Shown one piece after another: positions 1 to 11,010 of a stretch of 64,000 nucleotides of DNA. The notes beneath the pieces are model-generated. The model saw only the letters and a program-made list of their open reading frames with translations, ran no database searches and had not been told where the DNA came from. This DNA comes from Ascarosepion bandense (Eukaryota > Mollusca > Cephalopoda > Sepiida > Sepiidae). Location of the stretch: assembly GCA_037127315.1 (NCBI GenBank), contig JBBBDQ010001451.1, positions 1,515,001-1,579,000 on the forward strand, read 5' to 3'. The translations under genes and the position numbers were made by a program. Within the stretch, counting starts at the first letter, position 1. Every line of letters begins with the position of its first letter.

Positions 1-500
1 ATATATATACAAATCGATAGATGTAGTTTGTGCCTTATAAAAATTTAGTTACCTCAAAACAATTAAATAGCACTAACTTATTAAACAGAAGAAATGAATT
101 GATGCTTACATGTAGGCATAAAAATAATTTTCTGTTGAAATAAATTGAAACAGACTAATTTGTAATGTAAATTATGACCTTTTTAAAATTCCTTACGGTT
201 TCTAAGTCCGTTTATTTTATATAATCTTTTAAACCCACTAATCTCCCTTTTTGTTTAAGATAAAACAATAGTCACAATTTTAAATAATATTTTTACATTT
301 ATATTATATATGTAAAAAGATAAAAACGCCTATTTTAAATACAACAATAAATCAAAAATTAAAAATGAAATTCAAAAACTTAAAATATAAATTTTAAAAT
401 TTCTCGTTCAATAATTTGATACTCAGTAACTCTTGTGTGTTAGTGTCTTTATTGCCTTGCATACAGTCATTATTTTGAAAAATATTTGCTCCAATATTTC
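1..500. other. A+T-rich sequence, nothing recognised
   Basis: Very A+T-rich single-copy-looking DNA with no open frame, repeat or motif that I can name. Confidence 0.6.
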
Positions 501-519
501 TTATCCAATCCTGAAATGA

Positions 520-1330
520 AGGTCGGATTGAATGGGCAGGATTCAAGATAATTTCTCACGAACAGGGTGTCTCTCAAGGCTCCATCCTAGATCATACACT
601 GTTTCTGATCTTCATCAATAATCTTCCTGGCGTCACCTTGTCCCAAGTAAGCATTTATGCAGATGACACCACCGTTTACTTCTGTCTTAATAGCAAATCC
701 GTGAGAGCTGTCGAAGTATACCTGGCTGATGTTCTTGAAAATGACCTACAATCAGTGTCTAACTCGGGCAGGAAAGCACTTTAAATTTTAATGCCTAAAT
801 CATATGCTTTTCTTTAATATTTATAGACCAAATTGTCTGCCCGCTAGTCTTTTGGAGAGCAGCATACTAGGCCCACTTCTCCTCCCCTTTTTAACCGACT
901 TGAAATGAAACGATTCAATCGAAACAATAGCTGCTACTAATGAACTTAAAACACTGGTGCCCCTAGGTTTGAATTTTCACGAGATACTAGATTGGCAAAT
1001 AGGTCCCACCCTTTTACAGTGAAACCGATGAAATGTAACAGCAATTTCTACTTCCAATAGCTTATTTTCTCTCACTTCCCGCCTGTGGAATTCCCTTCCG
1101 CATGCTTGCTTCCCCGACGGCTACAACCTCCAGGAGTTTAAATGTAGGGTCAATAGACAACTCCTAACACAATAACTCACACCCATTCTCTCCAACTCTC
1201 TCCCTATGTACATCCTAACTCGTCTATCACCCTCCTTCTGACATTTCCTATACCCAATCGCTCTATGTAACCCCCTGCGCTATATTGGTAGTGGAATGCC
1301 TTGCTTGGGGTGACATGGTTATAAAAAAAT
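520..1330 (+). mobile_element. LINE-J fragment (Jockey/CR1-like non-LTR retrotransposon), 5'-truncated
   Basis: Frames read GVSQGSIL, FLIFINNLPG and IYADDTTVYF, which are the palm of a non-LTR reverse transcriptase including the YADD catalytic motif near 657-668. About 200 residues that other copies in the window carry after the palm are missing. The copy resumes at LVPLGLNFHEILDWQIGPT-like sequence, then the SRLWNSLP-type C-terminus near 1080, then a 3' UTR. It ends in the conserved tail (TGCGCTATATTGGTAGTGGA, then CCTTGCTTGGGGTGA) and a short A-run. Stops and frame changes make it a pseudogene. The Jockey/CR1 assignment is from motif style only. Confidence 0.8.
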
Positions 1331-1439
1331 CTACCATGTGTCCGTGAATTGAATAATGTTGCCATATCAGTTTGGGTAGCCATGCTATTTATTCCGAGGT
1401 TTTTTAAAAAAATTCAGAAAAAGATCTGAAATCTTATCG

Positions 1440-2126
1440 ATCCTGACTTGGCATCTTGATTCCATTCACCCTCTCACCGAGGTGTCGTGGCTCCCCGCTG
1501 TGGTTTCTAGAAATATTTTTATGGCAATTGCTCTCGCGACCTTTTCCCTGGTGGCTCGACCACATAAAGTTTAGTGCCCTGCTAGATCGATATCTGGTCC
1601 CCATCATTTTACTGATAAAATATTTAAATTTAACTCCCGCTTTTACCCCAATTATTTTTTCTCGCACTTCCCATCTGTGAAAAACCATTTCATTTAATTG
1701 TTTTCCTGACAGCTACAATCTCCCAAAAGTTTATATGCAACGTCAACTTTCATCGTCTATCTTCTTGAATCCCGTTCATCTTGTATCGTTACCTCAATTC
1801 TCTCTATACCCAGTCTTTTCTCTTCCCTGATAGCTACAAACATCAAAAGTTAAAATGCAACGTCAACTTCCATCGTCTATCTTCTTGAACCCCGTTCATC
1901 TTGTATCGTTACCTCAATTCTCTCTATACCCAGTCTTTTCTCTTCCCTGATAGCTACAAACATCAAAAGTTAAAATGCAACGTCAACTTCCATCGTCTAT
2001 CTTCTTGAATCCCGTTCATCTTGTATCCTTACCACAATACCCTGTGTACCCAGTCTTTTCTCTCACTTTAACCCTCTGTGTACAAGTTTTTGTCTAGCCT
2101 TGCTTAGGATGAAGTGATTAAAATAA
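1440..2126 (+). mobile_element. LINE-J 3'-end fragment with amplified 3' UTR
   Basis: The first 300 bases match the C-terminal reading of LINE-J copies (SRTSHL near 1665, equivalent to SRTSRLWNSLP elsewhere). The middle is a three-copy 120-bp tandem repeat, and the element ends in the usual tail (CCTTGCTTAGGATGAAGTGA) plus an A-rich end at about 2118. It lies directly behind another copy in the same orientation, which could be a second insertion or a tandem duplication. Confidence 0.65.
1705..2065 (+). repeat. Minisatellite, 120-bp unit, 3 copies, inside LINE-J 3' UTR
   Basis: The string ATGCAACGTCAAC recurs at 1735, 1855 and 1975, giving an exact 120-bp period. Copies one and two are nearly identical; the third decays after about 2030. 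Each unit begins with the AGCTACAA segment that follows the end of the LINE-J coding region, so the array is an amplified 3' UTR segment. Confidence 0.9.
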
Positions 2127-2266
2127 TATGAATATAAACATTGAATATATTGCAGGGTATTCAAGAAGTGTTCTTAGAAATATATACGTTTGCGAAACCT
2201 GAACGACATGCGTCAGGCAAGAAAAGACCTTGGAATGTTTTCATCTCTTCTGCCTAAGATATATCA

Positions 2267-2465
2267 TCATCATTTATCCATCACACCCAGATGGGGCATA
2301 GGGCAGCAATTTTTGTTGCTGTTTCTGTAACAAACTTTTTTTTTACGGGGAAGGGTTGTTAACCCTGCACCCAACCCCCAAACCTGGAGGACCAAGATAT
2401 CATATAGAGTGACAAAATTATCAACATTATCGAGCTGAAGCAGACAGACTCCATGCGCATGCGCC
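2267..2465. repeat. Possible dispersed repeat of unknown class
   Basis: Starts with a CATCATCAT run and contains a GGGTTGTTAACCCTGCACCC-type palindromic segment followed by CCTGGAGGACCA. I recall this combination as common interspersed sequence in invertebrate genomes, but no second copy is present here and no class can be assigned. Confidence 0.25.
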
Positions 2466-2529
2466 CTTTCCATTGTCATCGTCGTCTTCGATTGCTAAGT
2501 CATGAACATCGAACTGCTATATACTAAAA

Positions 2530-3700
2530 TATATCACGTATGGTGAGCTGGCCAATAAACTGGACACCCTTTAGTAAGCAGTCTGACATGAACTTTCAAA
2601 GAAATTTAAAAGAGGAACCTGAAATTCATAGTCATTGACTGGTAACTGGTAGCAAACGACCAAAGCGGCTGGCGCTATGACGTTCAAAGTGAAGTCACAA
2701 TGGGTAGAAAAGGTGAATTTTTTTAACCAAAGAGGGTGTTATTCTTATTTGGCTACTAAACACCGAACACCGAATCAATGTCTAATATTATTACGAATAT
2801 TTAAGAAACGATTTCCGGTTCGTTACTATTCAACCCATATGATGGCCACTATCATAAGAAGTAACTTGATAAAATAATGACTGTTCTTTTTATAACATTC
2901 AAAAACTGGGTCTATCTAACAATTAACATTTAATTAAATGGTCAAGGATTTTAATATTTTTATCCATTATTTGTGTGAGAGCGCTTGTCATTGTTCATGT
3001 TGTATTCCCAGAGGAAATTAAGGAGAGACGAAAGTAAATTGTGGATTCATAAATGTGAAAGAATGAGAATGTGAAAAGAAAAATGCATAATGTGGTTGTG
3101 AGCAACTTATGACTAAGAAATTAGCTTAAAACAGTTTCAAAGATTTTGTTTTCTTGGTCGACACAATAAAACTAATTAACGTAATTTTGTTAAAGTCAGT
3201 TTCTTATGCTTTGCAAATAAAATCCACAAAAAGAAAACAAAAGTAAATTGGCTGTAGGGCGGCTGTTCAGATAATTGAAACCACATGTTTTTTAAATAAT
3301 TTATTTAATATTACAGAAAAGCTGAAATTGTAATTTAATCAACTTAGAATATAAATTGTAGGCGTAGAGTAGAGCAACATGACCTACTAAACGAATTGGG
3401 AAGCAAATAGATGACCGGTCGTGGACTGATACGTAATGCAAGAAGATAAACTTATATAAGAGCAACAAATGAGAGGTAGCTATGTAGAATCGCGGTAACC
3501 AATATTCTGAATGGACACCGTACAGCAAACGAACACTGTTAAAAACCACATTCAGATACACACAACAACGTAGAAACATGCCACATTTGTTTGCAAAAAC
3601 TATAAATATATTTATACAAAATGTGCGGAAAACTCATTGATCAAATACACTTCCATACGTGTTTAACAGTAGCATATGTAATGGCATATACCATTCGAAA
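2530..3700. other. No recognised feature
   Basis: A+T-rich DNA with only short open frames (at most 92 codons at 3301-3579, minus strand, no recognisable family). I see no repeat with a partner elsewhere in the window. Confidence 0.5.
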
Positions 3701-3742
3701 TTATTATGCAATGTATATACCAGAAAATTTCATCACATAATC

Positions 3743-3814
<72 letters not shown>

Positions 3815-3830
3815 ATATATATATATATAT
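3743..3830. repeat. (TA)n microsatellite
   Basis: Almost uninterrupted alternating T and A with a few G interruptions. Open frames across it (Ile-Tyr runs on both strands) are artefacts of the repeat. Confidence 0.97.
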
Positions 3831-3937
3831 AAAGCTGTTGTTGAGATATGGAAGAACCCAAAGGAGTGTCCTGTACATAAAGTTGTTGAAGAACTCTCTA
3901 GGAGAGCTCTAAATATATATGTATATAAATACATGTA

Positions 3938-4049
3938 GAGACACGTTATTCCATGTTTAAGCGGAAGTATAAGCCTGTTTCAGGCGAAGCTAATGATGGT
4001 TAGCCTGAAATAGTCCTATAGTTCTGCTTAACCATGGAATAACGTGTCT
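3938..4049. repeat. Foldback element with ~50-bp arms, flanked by (TA)n
   Basis: The left arm begins AGACACGTTATTCCATG and the right arm ends with its complement CATGGAATAACGTGTCT. The arms stay complementary, with scattered mismatches and a small indel, in to a loop of about 11 bases near 3988-3998. The outer ends abut (TA)n tracts. Single arms of the same sequence follow (TA)n tracts at about 7272 and 17392, so this is an inverted pair from a dispersed family rather than a chance hairpin. Confidence 0.8.
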
Positions 4050-4054
4050 GTCTT

Positions 4055-4059
<5 letters not shown>

Positions 4060-4102
<43 letters not shown>
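4060..4102. repeat. (TA)n microsatellite
   Basis: Pure alternating T and A for about 43 bases, directly beyond the right arm of the foldback element. Confidence 0.97.
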
Positions 4103-4103
<1 letters not shown>

Positions 4104-4164
4104 CACTCATTCAGTAGACTATCTTATATTAATATATAAAATATTTTTCTTAAACGAGTAAGTA

Positions 4165-4712
4165 AACATTTCAACACCCACAATCCACTTCACAAAATCT
4201 TCAATAGAAATACTTTCAAAATTAGTTACGCCTGCACTCATATTATAGACAATATTATAAATTCCGATAACAGTCAAATTTTAAAGAGTTTAGATTATAC
4301 CAACACAAAAACCGGGATATTAAATTCTTGTTATTGTAGGTCCGTAATGAACTGCCCGGTGGAAGGTAAATGTAGATCTATCTAAGTAAATTTGCCAAGC
4401 CGAAATCTTCCCAAATATCAGCAAGAAGAATTATCAAAACATGGTACTACACTCACAAACATTCATTTCCTAACTCGAATGTAAAATTTCTAACTTCCCT
4501 TTCCCGAAGAATTTGGGAAATAAAGAAGCGGGACTAAACCCCATAGTAAATTGGAAACTGATGAATCCGGCCCGCACCCCAAGAAGCCTTTACGATAGAT
4601 GCAATCTATGTTTATCTAAAAAAATTAATATAATAATGTATCCTAAACAAAATCCACATTTGAATATACGTAAGGAATTCATAAGCAAATATCGCCACAA
4701 ATCTAAATTTTA
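4165..4712 (+). pseudogene. Penelope-like element remnant (linker and GIY-YIG region)
   Basis: In one frame the start reads FNRNTFKISYAC then CYCRSVMNCPVEGKC, the cysteine-rich linker that precedes the GIY-YIG endonuclease in Penelope-like elements. After frame changes and a deletion of most of the nuclease core, the end reads CNLCLSKKIN, then IRKEFISKYRHKSKF, which matches the usual Penelope C-terminus (CNLCL, then a SKCRHKNKF-type ending). Several stops and frameshifts show it is dead. The family call rests on motif recognition, not alignment. Confidence 0.6.
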
Positions 4713-4929
4713 AAATTTAAAATTTAAAACTAGAATATAAAACTCTCCTAAAAGTAATCAAAAATTAATCTATGTCTGACTCCCTCCAATACAATATTTC
4801 CTTTTTCCGCTCCCCTTTTTATTTCAGTAGTTGAATTTAAAATAATTTTATACCTACAATAGTAAAACGATATTTTAAACAGAAAATCTTTTGAAATAGC
4901 CTTTAGCAGAACCGAATATGACATCATGC

Positions 4930-5170
4930 TCATTTTTTCTCTATTTTTTCCTCTTGTTCTTTCTTTTTTTCTTTTTTCTTTTTATGAATCTATCTCTTTC
5001 TTTCCACTCTCATTTACCTTGTATTCCTCACGGTGGCTCTCTAGTGTGATTTTTCTTTTTTTTTTCCCATCTCTCCTTTAACTCTTTCCCTGTCTATCCT
5101 GTTATTTTCTTTTACCTCATTTTATTCTGTTTTCTCTTTTCCCCCCACTAACATTCTCGCAACACGCTTA
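4930..5170. repeat. Pyrimidine-rich low-complexity stretch
   Basis: The plus strand is dominated by T and C (runs such as TTCTTTCTTTTTTTCTTTT) with few purines. No repeat unit is fixed. Confidence 0.7.
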
Positions 5171-5578
5171 ATTTTTAATTTCTAAACACAAACGTAGACT
5201 AAAAGTCATTTTCAATGATCGATTCTTGATTCCTTTTCGTCGTCTCTTTTCTTTCCCGTCTTCTATAGCTCCGTATCAATGTTTAGACGACTAGCTTAGA
5301 AAATAGTCTACTCTCCTTTTTAACAGCCCAGCATTATTTTTTTTAATTTATCTATTTTTACTTGCTTTCTTGTGAACTTCCGGTCTATGCATTTCTTTCC
5401 TCGCTGAAATGGCCATACGACAAGGGAAACTTGTAGAGTTTTATTTGAAAGTATACATATTAAGCTTTGTAAATAGATAATGCTATTTATATCAAGGCAT
5501 CTACCAGGATCATGTTTTATATTAATAAGAATAATATTAATTGGATCTGTTTTGGGATTTTACCTGTAAACAATTTTC

Positions 5579-5635
<57 letters not shown>

Positions 5636-6360
5636 ATTAAATGGGTTAAAATGAATAAAGTGTTTAGGTTGAAATTTGACTTGAGTACGTATGGTATATT
5701 AAGTATATTTGAGTTAGATAAACCAAATACGTATTGTGTGGGTTATTAATTTTGATAAAATATTTTTATGTAATATAAAATATAAATGAACATTATAAGT
5801 AATTAAATTTTTAAAAAAGTTTTAAATATATTGTACAGGTTACAATGCGTAAATTAAAGCCATTTTATGTATTTAATTTCGCTCTTTGATCTAGGGACCA
5901 ACAATACTCCTTGTAACACTAAAGGTAAACTGAAAGGAGTCAATATGACAGCATTCACCAACTTTGACAATGAGGTTGTCTTGAAGAGTTGCAGAAGAGT
6001 TCGAAGTCATTTATAGGCCGTGGTTGAAGCCAATAGACATTTTTCTTGAAGTAATTTATTCTATACTATTTCAAAATAAGTTTTTGTGCAATATTGATAA
6101 TTTTGTCTGATAAAATGAAATGTTAAATATAATGGAAGCATTATGAAATAAAAAAGCTAAAACACAACAATATCATCTATGAACACGGCAAAATAGGCTG
6201 ACTGATTTTAAAACTTTTTAATATATATATATGTAATATATTATATGACCCACAGAATATAATTTTGGTCAGAAGCAGAAATTCAGTTTAGCAAACAAAA
6301 GTGTGTCTACATTATGATAAAAATAAAGCAATGGCATAGGAATTCAGAAACCAGTGACAA
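5171..6360. other. No recognised gene; includes a (TA)n(TG)n microsatellite
   Basis: The only clear structure is a (TA)n tract running into TG repeats at about 5583-5634. The rest is A+T-rich with no open frame of interest. Confidence 0.55.
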
Positions 6361-6689
6361 ATATAAATTGTGTTTGCGTCAAAAACTGCAGTCAGGAAAT
6401 ATAAAACAATGACAGAGGATTGCGGCCAGTGGCAAATTAAAAGTATGTTCACATTAAATAAAAATTATTTCGGAGAAGCAGCCATGCAAAGACCAGTGAC
6501 AAAAGAAAGTTTGTTTGCGTCAAGACAGATGTTCTTAAAGTCAGAAAATATAAAACAATATCAGTGTTGTGTTTTATATTCTCTGACTTGCAGAAGATTA
6601 TTTCGATCAAACAGAAAATATAAAACAATGAGAGACAAATGTGATGACGTCAAAGGCAGCTGGTTAAAGACAGCTGGTTAAAGGCAGGA

Positions 6690-6990
6690 TTATTGCGAAA
6701 ATGATAAATAAATGTGCCTGTACAAAGATGTCGCAACTGAACGGAATTCGATGTATCTCCACTTATATAAAATCGGCTTTTTCCGAGTCAAGTTCAGATA
6801 AAATAGAGGAGCCAGAGAAAAGACAAAAAAGACAACTCTATCCAGTCCACTACTTCATATATGCGTATATGCGTACTTTGCTCTCACTACCGCTATACAC
6901 ACAACGACACCAAAGAGAATAAAAATATAAGATTATATTTATATATACGTGTTCGTTGTTATCGTTTATCCGTCAAAATGATTGCTGTTC
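6690..6990 (+). mobile_element. Probable decayed LTR 3' half
   Basis: Contains a TATA-like TTATATAAAATCGG at about 6763, then CTCTCACTACCGC, then AATAAAAATATAAGATTATA and TTTATATATACGTGTTCGTT. The same order and close spelling occur in the LTR at 39010-39484 (TATATAAAG, CGCTCTCACTC, AATAAAAATATAACC, ATATATGCGTGTTTTGTTG). I infer an old relative of that LTR. I could not place its 5' end or a target duplication. The upstream stretch 6390-6680 contains repeated AAATATAAAACAAT motifs and may belong to it. Confidence 0.45.
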
Positions 6991-7235
6991 CAGCATGTAT
7001 AGCATGAACGAATATATAAATATATATGTAAAATACTTGCTGGTTGGACCCGAAATGTGACTAGTGCACAAACGAAACTAATGAATTGAATATGCAGAGC
7101 GAACAATATATCAACGAACACAACAAACACCAGTTATTTGTTAATTACGTTTCAGCCACGCCGGTCTCTTCTGAAGAGACAAGTGTGGTCTAAGCCTAGA
7201 TAGCAAGTAAGCGGTGGGTTTTCCATTCTTTGATA

Positions 7236-7340
7236 TATATATATAAGAAAAATTAAGGCAGACACGTTATTTCATGGTGAATCGGAATTATAGGCCTATT
7301 TCAGGCGAACCATCATCAGCTTCCGTTTTTATTTTATAAA
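7236..7340 (+). repeat. Single arm of the foldback family next to a (TA)n tract
   Basis: A short TA tract is followed by AAGAAAAATTAAGGCAGACA, CGTTATTTCATGG and AGGCCTATTTCAGGCGAACC, then ATCATCAGCTTCCG. The same order is seen at 17375-17530 and in the left arm at 3938. Confidence 0.65.
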
Positions 7341-7477
7341 GAAGTTTACACGAATGTGTATGCATATATGGTACTATTATTACTATTATTTCTATTATTA
7401 TTATTATTATTATTAATAGTGACAATAATATGATCATCACTATTATTATTTAAACGTTATTTTAGTTAATTTTAATT

Positions 7478-8760
7478 TTTTTTAATCGTTTCACCCCGAA
7501 CATGGCGGAAATGCCACTGATGTGCAGGGGGCTACATAAGAGTAAAAAAATTAATTATAAGAGAGTGAAGAGGAAGACGAACCAGTTAGAAACGAGCAAT
7601 AGAAAGCTGAGAATGCAGGTGTGATGACAGTTTCAAAGCTAAAGAGAAATGAAAAGATATATGGGGTGGGGAAAGAGCAAGAGTCAAATGGTTAATAGAT
7701 GAGTATTGACATTGCATTTAAATTCCTGGAGGTTTTAGCCGTCACGAAGGCAAGAATATGGGAGCGAGTTCCACAGGCGGGAAGTGCGAGAGTAGAATTG
7801 TCGTCTTTATTTGGCTAACCTAACTGTGAATGGGTGGGGCCCAGTTGCCAACCTGATTGTACGAGTAAACACCTGTTGAGGAGGAACCAGTGACTTAAGT
7901 TCGTTCGAGCAGAAGTCATGAAAGTATTTATAGAACAGACAAAGGGAGGCCACGTTTCGTCGGTGGGGAAGTGGCTGTAGTCGAGCCGCCAAGTCAGTAC
8001 CTACCACATTAGTGATTCTCCTTTGGAGCCTGTCGAGAACACTGAGGTAAACGGCAGGAGCACCTGACCATATATGGCAGCAGTACACCATGCACGGACG
8101 AATGGTTAACTTGTATATATGCAAGATGGATTCAGGCGGAAAAAAACATCCTGGCCCGACACAGTGACCGAACCTTCTTAGCAGTGGATTTAGCTATGGA
8201 CTCGATGTAGTGGTTCCATTTGAGATCAGAAGAAAAGGTAAGGCCGAGGAGGCGCAGTGCATTGCTCTCAGGGAGAATCGCTTGGTCCATGCTTATGGGA
8301 GGCAGGAGAGGTTGCCTGTGATGATTTACAGACAACAACTTGGTCTTAGACGCATTGAAATTGACAAGCCACTTTTTGCCCCAATTTACCACAGAGTGTA
8401 GATCCCGTACAAGGTCAGCAGTGAGATTATGTTTGTCCACCACGACGGGTATTTTACTGATGCGGGAGTAAATTGTGGTGTCATCTGCGTAGATGCCTAC
8501 TTGGTACTTGATCTCATCTAGGAGGTCGTTGATGAAAATAAGGAAGAGCGTCGGGCCCAGGATAGAGCCCTGTGGGACGCCAGCATTCGTGCTGTAGGAT
8601 GAAGAGGCATGCCCAATCAAGATGATCTTCATTTTGCGGTTATTTAAAAAAGATTGGATTAGATTAAGCAAGCATCCTGTAATACCGTACCCCGTAGCTT
8701 GCATGGAAGGCCAGAGTGCCAAATGCTGTTAAATGCATTAGAGATGTCCAGAGCACTCTG
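7478..8760 (-). mobile_element. LINE-J copy, 5'-truncated, with most of the RT palm and C-terminus
   Basis: Reading leftward from 8760: ALDISNAF (RT motif A region), then GVPQGSILGP, FLIFINDLLD and YADDTTIY (catalytic palm), NWGKKWLVNFNASKTKLL, the LGLTFSSDLKWNHYIE thumb segment, ILHIYKLTIRPCM and DRLQRRITNVVG. There is a frameshift near 8130 and another frame change at the start around 8720. The C-terminal SRTSRLWNSLP segment is decayed near 7770. The conserved 3' tail sits at 7490-7545 in reverse complement, with its A-run read as T at the left end. This is one of the two best-preserved LINE-J copies in the window. Confidence 0.88.
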
Positions 8761-9234
8761 TATATTAGTTATACAAGTTATTTATTTTATTTTTATACCG
8801 ATTGGAAATCTTGTTCTCTCTTCCACATTACACTACGCCCTGCCCCGTTACGCCGTCAGCCATTTAAAAAATGTTGCTAAAACCAAAGACTTTTTTAACA
8901 TAATTTTTACTTGCTGTTCTCTGTTGTTAGAACCACACATGAATTTGCTAAATAGCACCAGACTGCTTTGAATTAAAAGTGTTCTGTCTCATAAACTAGA
9001 TGACAGCCAGTGTTGTATTGCACAGTTTTATCTGTTATTTACCCACAACTATATAGGGAGAACTTGGATGGATTGATAGCTCTCTATTAATTATTTACAA
9101 ATGTAAATTTAAAATTCAGTCCAAAAACCAGCGATTGCTTCTAAGCATGAAACAGTTTATCGCTGCTTGGTGATGATTACAAAGTCTATATTTATATTTG
9201 CGTACATTCTGTCCCTGCCTGATATTGAGCACTT

Positions 9235-9272
9235 TCTTTCATAATGTAGCATAACTTTGAGCTATTTTTATC

Positions 9273-9330
<58 letters not shown>

Positions 9331-9386
9331 TTACGAAAAAAATAGCACTTTCTCTCATAATGTAGCATAACTTTAAGTTATTTTGT

Positions 9387-9437
<51 letters not shown>

Positions 9438-9440
9438 TAT
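9235..9440. repeat. Two-copy tandem duplication with (TA)n tails
   Basis: GCACTTTCTTTCATAATGTA at about 9229 and GCACTTTCTCTCATAATGTA at about 9343 start two near-identical ~45-bp segments, each followed by a long (TA)n tract. The period is about 114 bases and depends on TA length. The segment 8761-9228 before it shows nothing I recognise. Confidence 0.7.
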
Positions 9441-9539
9441 AAAAATAGTATTTACGCTCTCACACCCTGACTGAGCACTCTGGAAGAGTGGGCGGCTTTG
9501 TAAACAGTAGCTACAAAATACAAAAATTAAAAAGACTAT

Positions 9540-9792
9540 ACAAAATTGGCTATACACGTGTGGAAATTAAAATTAAAATATGGAAGAGACCCAGACAAAA
9601 CGTGGAGCATTGTAAAAACAACGATGCCTTACAACGTAGAAAAATATGTAGACTGTGTAGAAGAAAAATTAGAAATTATGCTATTCCCAAACAAAAACAA
9701 ACTGTTCAATGAAAGAACGGAAATTATGACTAGCTGCATCCACAGTAAGAAATACCTTTTAGGTTCGGACGATCATGGAAGTAAACGGCATA
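9540..9792 (+). pseudogene. Penelope-like element C-terminal remnant
   Basis: One frame reads KTWSIVKTTMPYN, then CVEEKLEIMLFPNKNKLFNE and RTEIMTSCIHSKKYLL. Penelope-like elements end with this pattern (W-I-V, two Cys of a Cys-x-x-Cys-L motif, LLNKR-E, then SKCRH-KYLL). Here one of the cysteines of the knuckle and the CRH triplet are altered. No other part of the element is attached. Identification is by motif order. Confidence 0.55.
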
Positions 9793-9978
9793 ATTCGTTT
9801 TAATTTAAAAATTGCACGTTCAAAATTTCCCTGCCACGTGAGCGTTCAAACAAAACACCGTTACAAGAGCGTTCTTCAAAAGAAAAACGGTAAAAGGTAA
9901 AATAAGGTATTCAAAATCGCCTGAAGACACCACTCATGGTAGAAATCTGGGCAGGGTAATAACTCGTTTTAAAATGGA

Positions 9979-9979
<1 letters not shown>

Positions 9980-10042
<63 letters not shown>
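9980..10042. repeat. (TA)n microsatellite abutting a MITE
   Basis: Pure TA for about 62 bases. The neighbouring MITE begins at its last TA, consistent with a TA-targeting transposon. Confidence 0.97.
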
Positions 10043-10043
<1 letters not shown>

Positions 10044-10044
<1 letters not shown>

Positions 10045-10443
10045 TACCGGCCTTAATTACTAGACCACCACAGTTTTCTTAAAGGAATGATGTATTTAAT
10101 ACTATTTTTAGTATTTATTGCCAAGTGGATAATTCTAAATAAAAATAAAATGGTTCTTTTGTTATCATTATTTTGCAAAATTTTACAACTCTAGAAAGCA
10201 AAGACGAACTCGTCCGAATCACCCTAATTTTTTTCAATCTTTCATTGATGAAACTGCAATATAGGTAATTATTAAATATTTATAAATTCATTTGATGCAC
10301 TTGTTATTGTGCAGAATTAACAAAAGAACCATTTTATTTTCATTTATACTTATTCAGTTGGCATTAAAATTTAACAAATATTATGAAATCATCCTTTTTT
10401 TTTTTTAAACACTGTGTCGGTCTCATAATTATGGCCGGTAGTG
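10044..10443. mobile_element. Tc1/mariner-type MITE with long terminal inverted repeats
   Basis: The ends are CTACCGGCCTTAATTA and its counterpart TAATTATGGCCGGTAGTG, with TA on both sides. The inverted similarity continues inward about 125 bases (for example AAATGGTTCTTTTGTTA near 10150 against TAACAAAAGAACCATTTT near 10318). It has no coding capacity. A second copy with inverted core lies at 44265-44663. The TA target and end sequence fit Tc1/mariner, and the Tc1-type pseudogene ending at about 40002 has a similar end (GGTCAGTAGTG). Confidence 0.8.
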
Positions 10444-10599
10444 TATGTATGTATATATAATCACACACGCATATATGGGTATGTTTTTTGAAATTTGCAA
10501 TCATCTCATTTTCTAATAAAAAACGATGTTCTAATTACACTACTCATAAAATCGTTTTCAAATATTTATTCACTATCTCTCATTTTAAAGATTATGCGT

Positions 10600-10678
10600 A
10601 TATGTGGTATACGTATATATATATATATATATAAATGTGTGCGTATGTTCTAATGTAATTATATATATATGCGTACAA

Positions 10679-10712
<34 letters not shown>

Positions 10713-10841
10713 GAATGTGTGTGTGTTCTAATGTAATTATATATATATATATGCGTACAAATATATATATATATATATATATGTGTGAGTGTGTGTGTTC
10801 TAATGTAATTAATATATATATATATATATATATGCGTATAA

Positions 10842-10872
<31 letters not shown>

Positions 10873-10917
10873 TATATGAGTGTGTGTGTGTTCTAATGTA
10901 ATTATATATATATATGC

Positions 10918-10976
<59 letters not shown>

Positions 10977-11010
10977 TGTGTGTGTTCTAATGTATATATA
11001 TATATACGTA
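10600..11010. repeat. Compound (TA)/(GT) minisatellite, ~72-94-bp unit, 5 copies
   Basis: GTTCTAATGTAATTA or a close variant occurs at 10647, 10725, 10797, 10890 and 10984. Each is followed by TA runs, GCGTACAAAT or GCGTATAAAT, more TA, then GTGTGTGT. Unit length varies with the TA runs. A 112-codon minus-strand frame across it is only a repeat artefact. Confidence 0.9.

Noticed and set aside
10585..10923. 112-codon minus-strand frame with Tyr-Ile-Tyr-Ile runs
   Set aside because: Translation of (TA)n/(GT)n repeats.
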